A DNA stretch of 23,444 bases from JBJEFI01 sp051873875 (GTDB lineage: Bacteria > Bacillota > Bacilli > Bacillales > Bacillaceae_G), in the NCBI GenBank assembly GCA_051873875.1, contig JBJEFI010000170.1:1-23444 (forward strand), read 5' to 3'. The notes under the pieces are model-generated. The model searched no databases and was not told the DNA's origin. It saw only the letters and a program-made list of their open reading frames with translations. The first letter of the stretch is position 1. Every line of letters begins with the position of its first letter. The position numbers were made by a program, and so were the translations under genes. Below are positions 13,445 to 21,757 of the stretch, piece by piece.

Positions 13445-14044
13445 TTAATTTTCAACTAATTCTTCATGAACAATTTTTGTACCTAATACTTCTAAGAATT
13501 TCGCCAACCATGTTGGATGAGCAGGCCATGCAGGTGCAGTGACCAAGTTGCCATCGATAATTGCATCATTTACAGCAATGTTTGCGAATATTCCACCATT
13601 TAATATAACGTCTGGCTCAAGGGCAGGGTATGCGGAGCAGTGACGACCATTCATCACACCAGCAGCAACAAGTAATTGTGCACCATGACAAACAGCGGCA
13701 ATTGGTTTGTTTTCATTTGCGAAATGTTGTGTAATTTCAATTACACGTTTGTTTAAACGAATATATTCTGGAGCACGTCCACCAGGAATCACTAATGCAT
13801 CGTATTCTTCAGGTTTGATCTCATCAAAATCCGCATTTAACACAAAATTGTGTCCACGTTTTTCACTGTACGTTTGTTCTCCTTCAAAGTCATGAATAGC
13901 AGTATGAATAATATCGCCTGTTTTTTTATCTGGACATACTGCATGTACCGTATGACCGACCATTAATAACGCTTGAAATGGTACCATAATTTCATAATCT
14001 TCTACATAATCACCAGCAAGTATCAAAATCTTTTTCCCAGCCAT
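13445..14044 (-). CDS. DJ-1/PfpI-family protein (class I amidotransferase-like)
   Basis: The 199-residue cytosolic protein has a flavodoxin-like DJ-1/PfpI fold. KKILILAGDYVEDYEIMVP holds acidic residues at 15-18 near the active site, LVIPGGRAPEYI spans about 84-95, and the nucleophile elbow AAVCHGAQLL has Cys119 followed by His120. Family members include proteases, chaperones, glyoxalase III and deglycase-type enzymes; a role in detoxifying reactive aldehydes or repair is plausible but cannot be fixed. GGGAGG lies before the ATG. It has its own terminator at 13403-13431, so it is monocistronic. A cre-like site lies about 50 bp upstream. Confidence 0.85.
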   Translation of the reverse strand: MAGKKILILAGDYVEDYEIMVPFQALLMVGHTVHAVCPDKKTGDIIHTAIHDFEGEQTYSEKRGHNFVLNADFDEIKPEEYDALVIPGGRAPEYIRLNKRVIEITQHFANENKPIAAVCHGAQLLVAAGVMNGRHCSAYPALEPDVILNGGIFANIAVNDAIIDGNLVTAPAWPAHPTWLAKFLEVLGTKIVHEELVEN

Positions 14045-14089
14045 CGTTAATTCCTCCCTTAATCCTAAAAAGTGATCAGGTGTATGAAA

Positions 14090-14103
14090 TGTAAACGTTT
14101 TAA
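14090..14103. promoter_or_regulatory. Possible cre (CcpA) site
   Basis: TGTAAACGTTTTAA agrees with the cre consensus TGWAANCGNTNWCA except for one base (A for C at position 13). It lies between the divergent DJ-1-like gene and the glcD remnant, and could have mediated carbon catabolite control of either. Confidence 0.35.
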
Positions 14104-14257
14104 ATTATGTACTCAAAAATATGGCATGTCATTCACCTAGTTTCTATTTTATTACATCTGTAACTAAAAATCCTTTGTTTTAATTAAAAATTCACATAAT
14201 TTTTAGTTTTTTCTTTATGAGGATTTACAATAAAGATATGGCTATAAAAGGAAGGGG

Positions 14258-15009
14258 ATGGTATCGAAGATGGATAAACGACTAATAAGAAATTTTCGGA
14301 ACATTGTTGGGGAGAAATATTGTTTTGATGGGGTGAACGATTTATATGCCTATTCCTATGATGCAACACCATTGTTGCAAGCAATGCCAGACTTAGTATT
14401 ATCACCAGGATGTGTAGAAGAAGTACAACAAATATTGAAATTAGCAAACAAAAAGCGAATTCCCATCGTATCAAGGGGGAGCGGGACAAATTTAAGTGGA
14501 GGAATAATGCTGGTGGTTGTGGAGCAGCATTAAAAGAATATGGCCATTGGTTGAAAAAGGATAAAGAATACGGTCAACGTGTTGAAGCATTTGTGAAAAA
14601 AGTAAAAGACATTAATGAATTTTTATGGGAGCAAATCGATTCTATTCATTTTTTGCCGTTAAGGGTCGCCATTACTTATCAAGATTCCTGTCATTTAGCC
14701 AATGGACAAGGAATAAGAGAACAACCACGGAATTTATTAAAAGCTATTCCAGAGGCAACTTATCTTGAGTTTGAAAAAGCTGATACGTGCTGTGGTTCGG
14801 CTGGGATTTATAACATAACAAATTTTGATACATCGATGGAAATACTAGATAACAAAATGGAAAAAGTAAAGAAAACAAAGGCACGCTATGTTGTTACGGC
14901 TAATCCAGGCTGTCTACTGCAAATGAAAGTAGGGGTTCAACGAGCAGGGTTAGAGGGGGAGATGGAAGCGGTCCATATTGTTGATTTATTGGATAGAGTG
15001 ATGAAATGA
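14258..15009 (+). pseudogene. glcD'-'glcF deletion fusion, remnant of glycolate oxidase
   Basis: The first ~80 codons (from ATG 14258, AAGGA five bases upstream) match the start of the FAD-linked glycolate oxidase subunit GlcD: FRNIVGEKYCFDG, YSYDATPL, PDLVLSPGCVEEVQ and PIVSRGSGTNLSGG of the FAD-binding domain. At about 14490-14515 the sequence switches to the end of the iron-sulfur subunit GlcF, in another frame: NAGGCGAALKEYGHWL, YQDSCHLANGQGIREQ, ADTCCGSAGIYN and TANPGCLLQMK of the CCG domains, ending at 15009. The GlcD frame stops at 14531-14533. The rest of glcD and the 4Fe-4S half of glcF, roughly 2 kb by family size, are missing, so no working enzyme can be made. A ~160-residue GlcF tail might still be translated. 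Confidence 0.88.
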
Positions 15010-15049
15010 AAAAAGCTAGAACTGCTGGTAAAGGGAGTTCTAGCTTTTT
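15010..15049. terminator. Bidirectional terminator between the glc remnant and prfC
   Basis: AAAAAGCTAGAACT (15010-15023) pairs perfectly with AGTTCTAGCTTTTT (15036-15049), a 14-bp stem with a 12-nt loop. There are T-runs on both strands, so it serves the convergent prfC transcript as well as the glc remnant. Confidence 0.9.
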
Positions 15050-15066
15050 GTTTATTTATAGATAAA

Positions 15067-16662
15067 TTAATCTACCGCAATCTCATTATTTACATCTAAT
15101 GCTTCAACTAATTCAATATCTTCATGACGTTCTTGGAAACGTTCTAGTGTAAATTGGTTAGCGAATAAGAATAATGGACGCTCGAAGCGGTCAAATACTA
15201 GCATGTTACGCGAATCTTGGTATTTTTTCAGTGATTTTGGATCGTCTGATTTTACCCAACGAGCTACTGTAAATTGAACTGGTTCTTTACGAATATCTGA
15301 ACCATATTCATTTTTTAAGCGATGTTCAAATACTTCAAATTGAAGTTGACCAACGGCACCAAGGATAACATCGTTAAATTCATTTTTGTATACTTGAATC
15401 GCACCTTCTTGGGCTAATTGTTCTACACCTTTATGGAAGTGTTTTGATTTTAGTGAGTTAACTGGTGCTACACGTAAGAATAATTCAGGTGGGAAAGTTG
15501 GTAGTGGTTCAAAGAATAATTTTTGTTTTCCACCTGTAATTGTGTCGCCAATTTGGTAGTTTCCTGAATCGTAAATACCGATAACATCACCAGCATAAGC
15601 AATGTCAACTGTTTCACGGTCATTTGCCATTAATTGAGTAGACTGACTTAGTTTAATTTGTTTTCCTGTGCGTGATAGCATAACGTTCATCCCACGCTCG
15701 AATACACCTGAACATACACGAACGAAAGCAATACGGTCACGGTGCGCTGGGTTCATGTTTGCTTGAATTTTGAAGATGAAACCAGTAAATGTTGGATCAG
15801 TTGGATTCACTTCTCCATCAATTGTTTTACGAGGTCCTGGCGCTGGTGACATATCTAAGAAGTGATTTAATAATGGTGTTACCCCAAAATCAACAAGGGC
15901 AGTACCGAAGAATACAGGTGTTAGTTCCCCTTGTTTCACAAGTTCAAGGTCAAATTCATTTCCTGCTCCTTCTAATAAATCAACTTCATCACGTAATGTT
16001 TCTAAGTTTACTGGGTCTAATTGACCTTCTAATTCAGGACCATGAACACCTTCATCACCAAGTTTAATTACTTCATCTTTACGGAATAAGTGAACTTCAT
16101 TTTCTAAACGGTCGTAAATCCCTTCAAATGACATTCCATTTCCAATTGGCCATGTGATCGCAACAGAAGGCATACCTAACACTTCTTCTAATTCTTCCAT
16201 AAGTGCTAGTGGGTCACGTGCTTGACGGTCTAATTTGTTCATAAATGTGAAAATTGGAATCCCACGCATACGACAAACTTGGAATAATTTCTTCGTTTGG
16301 TTCTCAATCCCTTTCGCTGCGTCAATAACCATGACAGCACTGTCAACAGATGTAAGAACACGGTACGTATCTTCACCAAAGTCGTTGTGACCTGGTGTAT
16401 CCATAATCGAAACCATTTTGTCATCGTATTCGAATTGCATAACAGATGATGTAACGGAGATACCACGTTGTTTTTCAATTTCCATCCAGTCTGATTTTGC
16501 GAATTTAGAATTTTTCTTTGCTTTTACTGTACCAGCTTCACGAATGGCACCACCGTGAAGTAGTAATTTTTCAGTTAATGTTGTTTTCCCCGCATCTGGG
16601 TGAGAGATAATGCCGAAAATTCGACGCTTTGCAACTTCTTTTTCTAGTTCTTTATTAGGCAT
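15067..16662 (-). CDS. prfC: Peptide chain release factor 3 (RF3)
   Basis: The 531-residue translational GTPase helps recycle RF1/RF2 from the ribosome after stop codon hydrolysis. G1 is SHPDAGKT (residues 20-27), the switch I region RGISVTSS starts at 66, G3 is DTPGH (88-92) and G4 is NKLD (142-145). The EF-Tu-like second domain and the RF3-specific C-terminal domain (FHKGVEQLAQEGAIQVY, AVGQLQFEVFEHRLKNEY) follow in order. Length matches bacterial RF3 and no residue seems lost. The ATG at 16662 is preceded by AAAGGA about eleven bases away. A TATAAT reads on the minus strand at 16723-16728, without a clear -35. A shared bidirectional terminator closes the gene. Confidence 0.97.
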   Translation of the reverse strand: MPNKELEKEVAKRRIFGIISHPDAGKTTLTEKLLLHGGAIREAGTVKAKKNSKFAKSDWMEIEKQRGISVTSSVMQFEYDDKMVSIMDTPGHNDFGEDTYRVLTSVDSAVMVIDAAKGIENQTKKLFQVCRMRGIPIFTFMNKLDRQARDPLALMEELEEVLGMPSVAITWPIGNGMSFEGIYDRLENEVHLFRKDEVIKLGDEGVHGPELEGQLDPVNLETLRDEVDLLEGAGNEFDLELVKQGELTPVFFGTALVDFGVTPLLNHFLDMSPAPGPRKTIDGEVNPTDPTFTGFIFKIQANMNPAHRDRIAFVRVCSGVFERGMNVMLSRTGKQIKLSQSTQLMANDRETVDIAYAGDVIGIYDSGNYQIGDTITGGKQKLFFEPLPTFPPELFLRVAPVNSLKSKHFHKGVEQLAQEGAIQVYKNEFNDVILGAVGQLQFEVFEHRLKNEYGSDIRKEPVQFTVARWVKSDDPKSLKKYQDSRNMLVFDRFERPLFLFANQFTLERFQERHEDIELVEALDVNNEIAVD

Positions 16663-16782
16663 CTATGAATAAATCCTTTCTATAAACAAAAATAATGTAA
16701 TTAATATATTGACATCTTTCCTATTATACTGCAATTTATGCGAGGATGAAATAGTGAATATACGCTGTACAGCCTTCTTACA

Positions 16783-17970
16783 TTATTTTTTTGGTAATAA
16801 TAACGATAAGAGCCCGAGGAATGGAAGAAAACTACAAAAAGTCATTAAAAACGAAATGCTGAATATGTCAGCTAACCCACCTAAAGCGACAGAACCAATT
16901 GCCCCCATCCCAAAGGCGAGTCCGACAGTTAAACCAGATACCATCCCAATTCGTCCTGGTACGAGTTCTTGTGCGTAAACAACAATGACGGCAAAGCTAG
17001 AAAAATTAATAAAACCAATAATTGAAATAAGAATAAAAGCAAAGGAAAGTGGAACATAAGGTAAGAATATTGCCAATGGAGCTACTCCTAATAAAGAGAA
17101 AATAATAACGGTTCGTTTACCAAAGCGATCAGCTAAAGGTCCCCCTAAAAATGTTCCGATAACACCAGCAATCATAAAGGCAAATACATAATATTGAGAG
17201 TCTTTAATCGATAAGCCATAATGATTAATTAAGTAAAACTGATAATAGTTGCCAATACCAGCGCTATACCAAGAACGAGCAAACATGATAAGTACAATTA
17301 AAAATAAGACCATTTTAATTTTATTCGTAATAGGTGCTGGTGGAACGTTCGTTTTTTTCGCTGTCGATCGTGTGGTAAGTTGTTTTTTGTACCAAGTAGA
17401 TACGTAAAATAAGACCATGACGCCAATTGCTGCTGTAATGGAAAAAACACTAGCACCTATTTGCCCTAATGGAACAAAAATTAAAATTGTAAACAATGGT
17501 GCTAAGGCATTCCCTGTATTTCCGCCGACTTGATAAATGGACTGTGCTAAACCTCTACGACTTCCTGCAGCCATATAGGCTACACGAGATCCTTCTGGGT
17601 GAAAAATAGCGGAACCAAAACCAATGAATAAGGCAGCAAGTAAAATCGTTACAAAGTTAGGTGCAAATGCCAATGTCAGCATCCCAACTAAACTAAAGAA
17701 CATCCCTAAAGGCAATAAGTATGGCGACGGTTTTTTGTCGCTATAGGTTCCGAGCACAGGTTGCAAGAGGGAAGACGTCATATTCAATACAAAGGCAATC
17801 CAGCCAATTTGTGTGTAGGATAAGTTCATTTTTTGCTCTAGAATTGGAAAAATGGCTGGAACAACTGCCTGCATTGAATCATTTAATAAATGTCCTAAAC
17901 TAATAGCAAATAAAATTTGATACGTAGGAGAGAGACCTACTTTTTTCGGTAATTGACTGGCGGTTTCCAT
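16783..17970 (-). CDS. fsr: Fsr-family MFS efflux transporter (fosmidomycin-resistance-like)
   Basis: The 395-residue inner-membrane protein has about twelve helices. It carries the markers of the Fsr group of MFS exporters: GHLLNDSMQAVVPAIFPIL in helix 1, SYTQIGWIAFVLNMTSSLLQP, SDKKPSPYLLPLG in loop 2-3 and the strongly conserved HPEGSRVAYMAAGSRRGLAQ. The homologous E. coli Fsr expels fosmidomycin; natural substrates are not known. The proton-coupled export role is from family knowledge. The ATG has only a modest GAAAGAAG ribosome site. It is divergent from the VOC gene at 18099, and runs in the same direction as prfC with ~120 bp between them and no clear terminator, so some read-through into prfC is possible. 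Confidence 0.88.
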   Translation of the reverse strand: METASQLPKKVGLSPTYQILFAISLGHLLNDSMQAVVPAIFPILEQKMNLSYTQIGWIAFVLNMTSSLLQPVLGTYSDKKPSPYLLPLGMFFSLVGMLTLAFAPNFVTILLAALFIGFGSAIFHPEGSRVAYMAAGSRRGLAQSIYQVGGNTGNALAPLFTILIFVPLGQIGASVFSITAAIGVMVLFYVSTWYKKQLTTRSTAKKTNVPPAPITNKIKMVLFLIVLIMFARSWYSAGIGNYYQFYLINHYGLSIKDSQYYVFAFMIAGVIGTFLGGPLADRFGKRTVIIFSLLGVAPLAIFLPYVPLSFAFILISIIGFINFSSFAVIVVYAQELVPGRIGMVSGLTVGLAFGMGAIGSVALGGLADIFSISFLMTFCSFLPFLGLLSLLLPKK

Positions 17971-18037
17971 ATCAACACTTCTTTCTATAGATTTATCTTT
18001 CCCATTTTATAATAAGCAGCGAAAATTATATATTTAA

Positions 18038-18067
18038 TTGCTTAATTATCAGAAAATTGAGTATAAT
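18038..18067 (+). promoter_or_regulatory. Promoter candidate of the VOC gene
   Basis: TTGCTT (18038-18043), an 18-bp spacer and TATAAT (18062-18067) precede the gene at 18099. It shares the intergenic space with the divergent fsr promoter region. Confidence 0.5.
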
Positions 18068-18098
18068 AAGTTGTCATGTATAGTTATGGGGGGATTAG

Positions 18099-18500
18099 AT
18101 GAAGAATTTTGTTCAGTTTCGAATTGCAAGACCGACAGATAAATTAGAAGAAGTAATTACATTTTATGAACAAGGTCTTGGTCTAAAGAGAATTGCTGAG
18201 TTTCAGCAACATGCCGGTTATGATGGTGTCATGTTTGGCTTACCTAATGTGGACTACCACTTAGAATTTACGAGTCATGTGGAAGGAAGTCCTTGTCCTG
18301 CCCCGACAGAAGATAATTTACTTGTTTTTTATATGCCAGATTTGGAAGAGATAAACAAAATAAAACAACGCTTAGCGACTTTAGGCTATGGAGAAGTAGA
18401 ACCCGAAAATCCATACTGGAAAGAAAAAGGAATCACAATTGAAGATCCAGATGGATGGCGAATTGTATTAATGAACACAAGGGGATTAAGTAAGAAGTGA
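18099..18500 (+). CDS. VOC-superfamily protein (glyoxalase/bleomycin-resistance fold)
   Basis: The 133-residue protein is one vicinal-oxygen-chelate domain made of two babbab units: FRIARPTDKLEEVITFYEQGLGL (start of unit 1), YDGVMFGLPNVDYHLEFTSH (metal-side strands) and GITIEDPDGWRIVLMN at the end. Such proteins are small metal-dependent lyases, dioxygenases or drug-binding resistance proteins; the substrate cannot be predicted. The usual first-strand metal histidine seems to be absent (FRIA). GGGGGG lies about seven bases before the ATG. The gene has its own promoter, and no terminator appears before the strong hairpin at 18703-18745, about 200 bp downstream. Confidence 0.85.
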   Translation: MKNFVQFRIARPTDKLEEVITFYEQGLGLKRIAEFQQHAGYDGVMFGLPNVDYHLEFTSHVEGSPCPAPTEDNLLVFYMPDLEEINKIKQRLATLGYGEVEPENPYWKEKGITIEDPDGWRIVLMNTRGLSKK

Positions 18501-18702
18501 GGGCAATGGATGGGGTTATAAAAACAAATGTAGGCATTTTATAGAAAGTAATTATGTTCTTTTGTAAAATGTAATCGACCATTTTTTGGCCCTATCTAGT
18601 GACAGAGTAATAATCAATGAGGAATCAAAAAAATAATGTGAAACGAGAATACAAAGAAGAATTATTAAAAAGGCTCAATCAATTTTATAAAAAATGTATA
18701 TT

Positions 18703-18745
18703 AAAGAAACCATTTTGAATAATCTTTCTTCAAAATGGTTTCTTT
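18703..18745 (+). terminator. Long perfect hairpin, probable terminator
   Basis: AAAGAAACCATTTTGAA (18703-18719) pairs without mismatch with TTCAAAATGGTTTCTTT (18729-18745) around a 9-nt loop; T-rich sequence follows. It is 200 bp after the VOC gene, leaving a long 3' region that may hold a small transcript. Confidence 0.65.
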
Positions 18746-18888
18746 TCGTTTGCTATAAAATAAGACTTTAAAGATTTCTTGTTAAATAAACTTTATTCAA
18801 CGGCTACACTAACTGTGAAAGTAAGTAAATTTCTGGTCGTAATTGTAGTATGAGTATTGTTTAATTATTTAAGCAAGTATTGCGTATT

Positions 18889-19135
18889 TTATTTGTATTC
18901 ATCGCCATTCCAGTAGCATTTTACAACATCATTTACACCAGCAATAAGATTGCCTAATAGGGTTGTAATTTCATCACTTTTCTAGTTGAATTACTTGTAT
19001 TTCTTTTGTTAGTAGTCTACTTTTTGCCAAATTTGAGAATTCTAATTTTAATTTACAAAAGGTTGCAATTGGTTCGACTCCCCTTTTTAGTTCAATACCC
19101 TCAGTGAAACTAGCATCATTTACAAAAAAATACTC
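18889..19135 (-). pseudogene. Frameshifted ORF remnant of unknown family
   Basis: On the minus strand one frame is open from 19135 to a TGA at 18974-18976 (about 53 codons, containing SFTEGIELKRGVEPIATF and KSRLLTKEIQVIQLE). The next frame continues as SDEITTLLGNLIAGVNDVV and CYWNGDEYK to a TAA at 18889-18891. Removing one A from the AAAA near 18977-18981 joins the two into one protein-like chain of about 80 residues. There is no good start codon and the upstream end is closed by a TAG, so the gene has also lost its beginning. I do not recognise the family. Confidence 0.4.
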
Positions 19136-19263
19136 CTACATAACTAATTTTCTTTTTTAATTCTCTGTAATTATAACGTTCTTATACGTATATTGTTTAT
19201 GTCTTTTTTTTAAACATTCCTATCAATCTATAAGGATAATCCTTCTAATTAATGTAAATTAAA

Positions 19264-19292
19264 TTGACAATGAGAATCATTATCATTATTAT
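19264..19292 (+). promoter_or_regulatory. Promoter of the DUF454/ABC operon
   Basis: TTGACA (19264-19269), a 17-bp spacer and TATTAT (19287-19292) form a near-consensus sigma-A promoter. A Fur box fills the spacer. Transcription would start near 19299, about 30 bp before the TTG start of the first gene. Confidence 0.75.
19271..19285. promoter_or_regulatory. Fur box
   Basis: TGAGAATCATTATCA matches the Bacillus 7-1-7 Fur box TGATAAT-N-ATTATCA at 13 of the 14 defined bases. It lies between -35 and -10, the typical place for iron-dependent repression. It predicts expression of the downstream operon under iron starvation. Confidence 0.8.
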
Positions 19293-19329
19293 ATATGATA
19301 TTAATATATTATTTTTGGGGGTTATCTAA

Positions 19330-19638
19330 TTGAGTTTTTTTCTTACTGCACATAAGTTAGCATTAGTTTTTTCAATGATATTTGGAATAATTGGTGTTTT
19401 TAAATTCAAAAATAAAGTTAAAAAAATACATAGTTTATTAGCTTTAATTACAGTTATTACTATATTTATTTATTTAATTCAATCGCATTTTGATAGTTTC
19501 GGATATACCTTATATGGGTTAATGCTTTTAAGTTCATATATTGTAGGGAAATATTTTAAAGATGAAAGATCATTTCTTTGGCATATTATCTTGTTTGTTA
19601 TTTCAATCATATGGCTCATTATGATTCATGTCATGTAG
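19330..19638 (+). CDS. Small four-helix membrane protein of unknown function, Fur-controlled
   Basis: The 102-residue protein starts at TTG, with GGGGG at 19317-19321 eight bases upstream. It has four hydrophobic helices (about residues 6-24, 33-50, 57-75 and 82-100). Five histidines lie at or near helix ends (H8, H34, H53, H85, H100). That pattern could suit haem or metal binding but proves nothing. I do not recognise the family. It is the first gene of the Fur-box operon and is followed 14 bp later by the DUF454 gene. A role in iron or haem handling, perhaps as a helper of the ABC transporter, is an inference from context. Confidence 0.7.
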   Translation: MSFFLTAHKLALVFSMIFGIIGVFKFKNKVKKIHSLLALITVITIFIYLIQSHFDSFGYTLYGLMLLSSYIVGKYFKDERSFLWHIILFVISIIWLIMIHVM

Positions 19639-19652
19639 GAAAGGAAAATAGT

Positions 19653-20033
19653 ATGAAGAAAAAAATAATATTTATATTAGGCTGGATAAGTTTTATTGTT
19701 GGAATGATTGGAGTAGTGTTACCAATTTTACCTACAACTCCATTTATACTATTAGCAACGTATCTTTTTGCAAACAGCTCAGATAAATGTGAAGCTTGGA
19801 TTAAAAAGAGTAAAGCTTACAAAAAATACGTATTAGAATACAAACGAAATAATGGATTGTCCATGAAACAAAAAATAGAGATTTTATCTATGGTCTCAAT
19901 TTTACTAGGAGTAAGCGCAATTATTATTGAGAATACGCACGCACGATTATTTTTATTTATTTTATTTTGTGTAAAATTAACAGTTTTATTGAGATACATT
20001 CCAACTAGTAATAGGAGAGAAGTGGTCGAATGA
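19653..20033 (+). CDS. DUF454 (YbaN-family) membrane protein
   Basis: The protein has 126 residues from the ATG at 19653. The frame is open back to 19578, but AAGGA at 19641-19645 lies seven bases before 19653, and that start removes an overlap with the upstream gene. The DUF454 signature GVVLPILPTTPFILLATYLFA spans residues 20-40 within the N-terminal membrane region. A polar middle follows, then two helices near 76-92 and 96-114. Biochemical function is unknown for the family. It overlaps the first ABC gene by ATGA, showing tight translational coupling, so it is likely made in step with the transporter. Confidence 0.85.
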   Translation: MKKKIIFILGWISFIVGMIGVVLPILPTTPFILLATYLFANSSDKCEAWIKKSKAYKKYVLEYKRNNGLSMKQKIEILSMVSILLGVSAIIIENTHARLFLFILFCVKLTVLLRYIPTSNRREVVE

Positions 20034-21757
20034 TACAAAAGGAAATGATGGTATATGCAAAACGATATCGTATTGAAAAAATACTAGCATTGGTTACGAT
20101 TTTACAAATTGGAAATTTAATTGCAAATATTATTATTGCATTTAACATAGCGAGTATGATTTCTAATATGTTTACAAATGAAGTGGTAATGATAAATGGA
20201 AAACTAGTAGTTGGCATGATACTACTATTAATTTTAAAAGGCTTATGTAATTACTATTCAACAAAGCTTACACATTATACATCACATGAGTTGAAATATA
20301 GATTAAGAAAAGATTTGTTATCAAAGCTATTGTCACTTTCACCGCAAGAAATTACAAATTTACAAATAAGTAAAATCAGTCAATTAAGTGTAGAGGGTAT
20401 TGAAAATATAGATGTGTATTATAGTAGATACTTACCACAACTGTTTTATAGCTTGTTGGCTCCAATATTACTTTTTATTATATTAGCAAACATTCATTTT
20501 AAAATTGCCTTATTCTTACTAATAAGTATGTGTTTTATCCCTATTCTTATTATTGCAGGTGTAAAGATAGGGAAGAAGATCTTTTTCTCTTATTGGAATA
20601 AGTACTTGAATGTAGGTAAAAAATTTGTTGAAGGTGTAGAAGGACTTAAAACGTTAAAAATGTACAATGGTGACGAAACTTTTCATAAGATAATGAATGA
20701 GGAATCTGAAGAATTTCGTATTATGACAATGAAGGTACTACGAATGCAGCTTCAATCAATTACATTAATGGATTTGGTTTCGTACGTAGGTACTGCATTA
20801 GGAATTGTTTTTTCACTAATAGCTTATAGAAATGGTAGCATTTCTTTATTTGGGTTTATTTGTTTTGCTTTATTATCAATCGAATTTTTTGTACCTATGC
20901 GACTTCTGGGCTCCTATTTTCACGTTGGTTTAAATGGAATGAGTGCTCTTAATCGTCTTTCTAGCATTTTAAATATAGAAAAAAGAGATACAACAGCTCA
21001 AAATGATCAACCAATTAACGGTACAATTCTTTTTAATGATGTATCTTACCAATATCCAGGAAATGAAACAAGTTTTATACTTCAACCTTTTTCAATGCGA
21101 ATAAAAAAGGGAGAATATATTGCAATTGTAGGTCCTTCTGGTTCGGGTAAAACAACATTTAGTCAACTTCTTCAAGGTTTTATTCATCCTAATAAAGGTT
21201 CGATATTAATCGGTGATCATGATTTAAGGACTATTTCACCGGAGGCTATCCATTCTTATATGGGAAGTGTAAGCAATTATTCTCATATATTTGAGGGTAC
21301 AATCTTTTCTAACTTACAATTAGGTTGTAAAACATTGCAAGAAGATAAAGCAAGAGAAGTCTTAGATTTTGTAAAGCTACACGAATTTTCTAGTAACTTG
21401 TTGGCACCTGTAAAAAGTGAAGGGGCAAATTTATCAAGTGGTCAGCGTCAGAAATTAGCGATTGCAAGAATGTTGTTAAAAAACCCAGAAGTATTAATAT
21501 TTGATGAGGCAACAGCTAATATTGACCAACAAAGTGAACGAGATATTTTTGAATTAATTGAAAGCCTTCATAAAAATGGCAAAACAGTAATTGTCATTAC
21601 GCATTACTTAAATAATATTATTCAATCAAATCGAATTCTCGTATTTGAGAACGGTTTGTTAAGAGAAGAAGGTTGTCATAAGGAGTTATTAGAGCAAGCA
21701 GGTACATATGCAACTCTATATAAGGAACACCAATCTTTAGAGGAGAATATCATATGA
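20030..21757 (+). CDS. ABC transporter half, membrane domain plus ATPase (CydD/IrtAB-like type)
   Basis: The 575-residue protein has an N-terminal exporter-type membrane domain (about residues 15-310, five to six helices) and an ATPase domain (about 330-575). Walker A is GPSGSGKTT (368-376), the signature LSSGQ (468-472), Walker B VLIFDE (488-493), and the switch histidine H525 in VITHY. The Q-loop reads VSNYSHIFEGTI, with Asn416 where glutamine is normal. It overlaps the DUF454 gene and the next ABC gene by ATGA, so the two ABC halves must form a heterodimer. The fold resembles CydDC (thiol/haem export) and also IrtAB/YbtPQ, which import siderophores with an exporter fold. Fur control favours an iron, haem or siderophore substrate, but the direction is open. 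Confidence 0.88.
   Translation: MIQKEMMVYAKRYRIEKILALVTILQIGNLIANIIIAFNIASMISNMFTNEVVMINGKLVVGMILLLILKGLCNYYSTKLTHYTSHELKYRLRKDLLSKLLSLSPQEITNLQISKISQLSVEGIENIDVYYSRYLPQLFYSLLAPILLFIILANIHFKIALFLLISMCFIPILIIAGVKIGKKIFFSYWNKYLNVGKKFVEGVEGLKTLKMYNGDETFHKIMNEESEEFRIMTMKVLRMQLQSITLMDLVSYVGTALGIVFSLIAYRNGSISLFGFICFALLSIEFFVPMRLLGSYFHVGLNGMSALNRLSSILNIEKRDTTAQNDQPINGTILFNDVSYQYPGNETSFILQPFSMRIKKGEYIAIVGPSGSGKTTFSQLLQGFIHPNKGSILIGDHDLRTISPEAIHSYMGSVSNYSHIFEGTIFSNLQLGCKTLQEDKAREVLDFVKLHEFSSNLLAPVKSEGANLSSGQRQKLAIARMLLKNPEVLIFDEATANIDQQSERDIFELIESLHKNGKTVIVITHYLNNIIQSNRILVFENGLLREEGCHKELLEQAGTYATLYKEHQSLEENII

Noticed and set aside
16765..16776. The GCTGTACAGC palindrome after the fsr gene as a terminator
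   Set aside because: It has no loop and no T-run on either strand.
18618..18719. A 33-codon basic ORF, considered as a Fur-regulated basic protein (Fbp-like)
   Set aside because: It has no ribosome binding site, no Fur box upstream, and its end lies inside the terminator hairpin.
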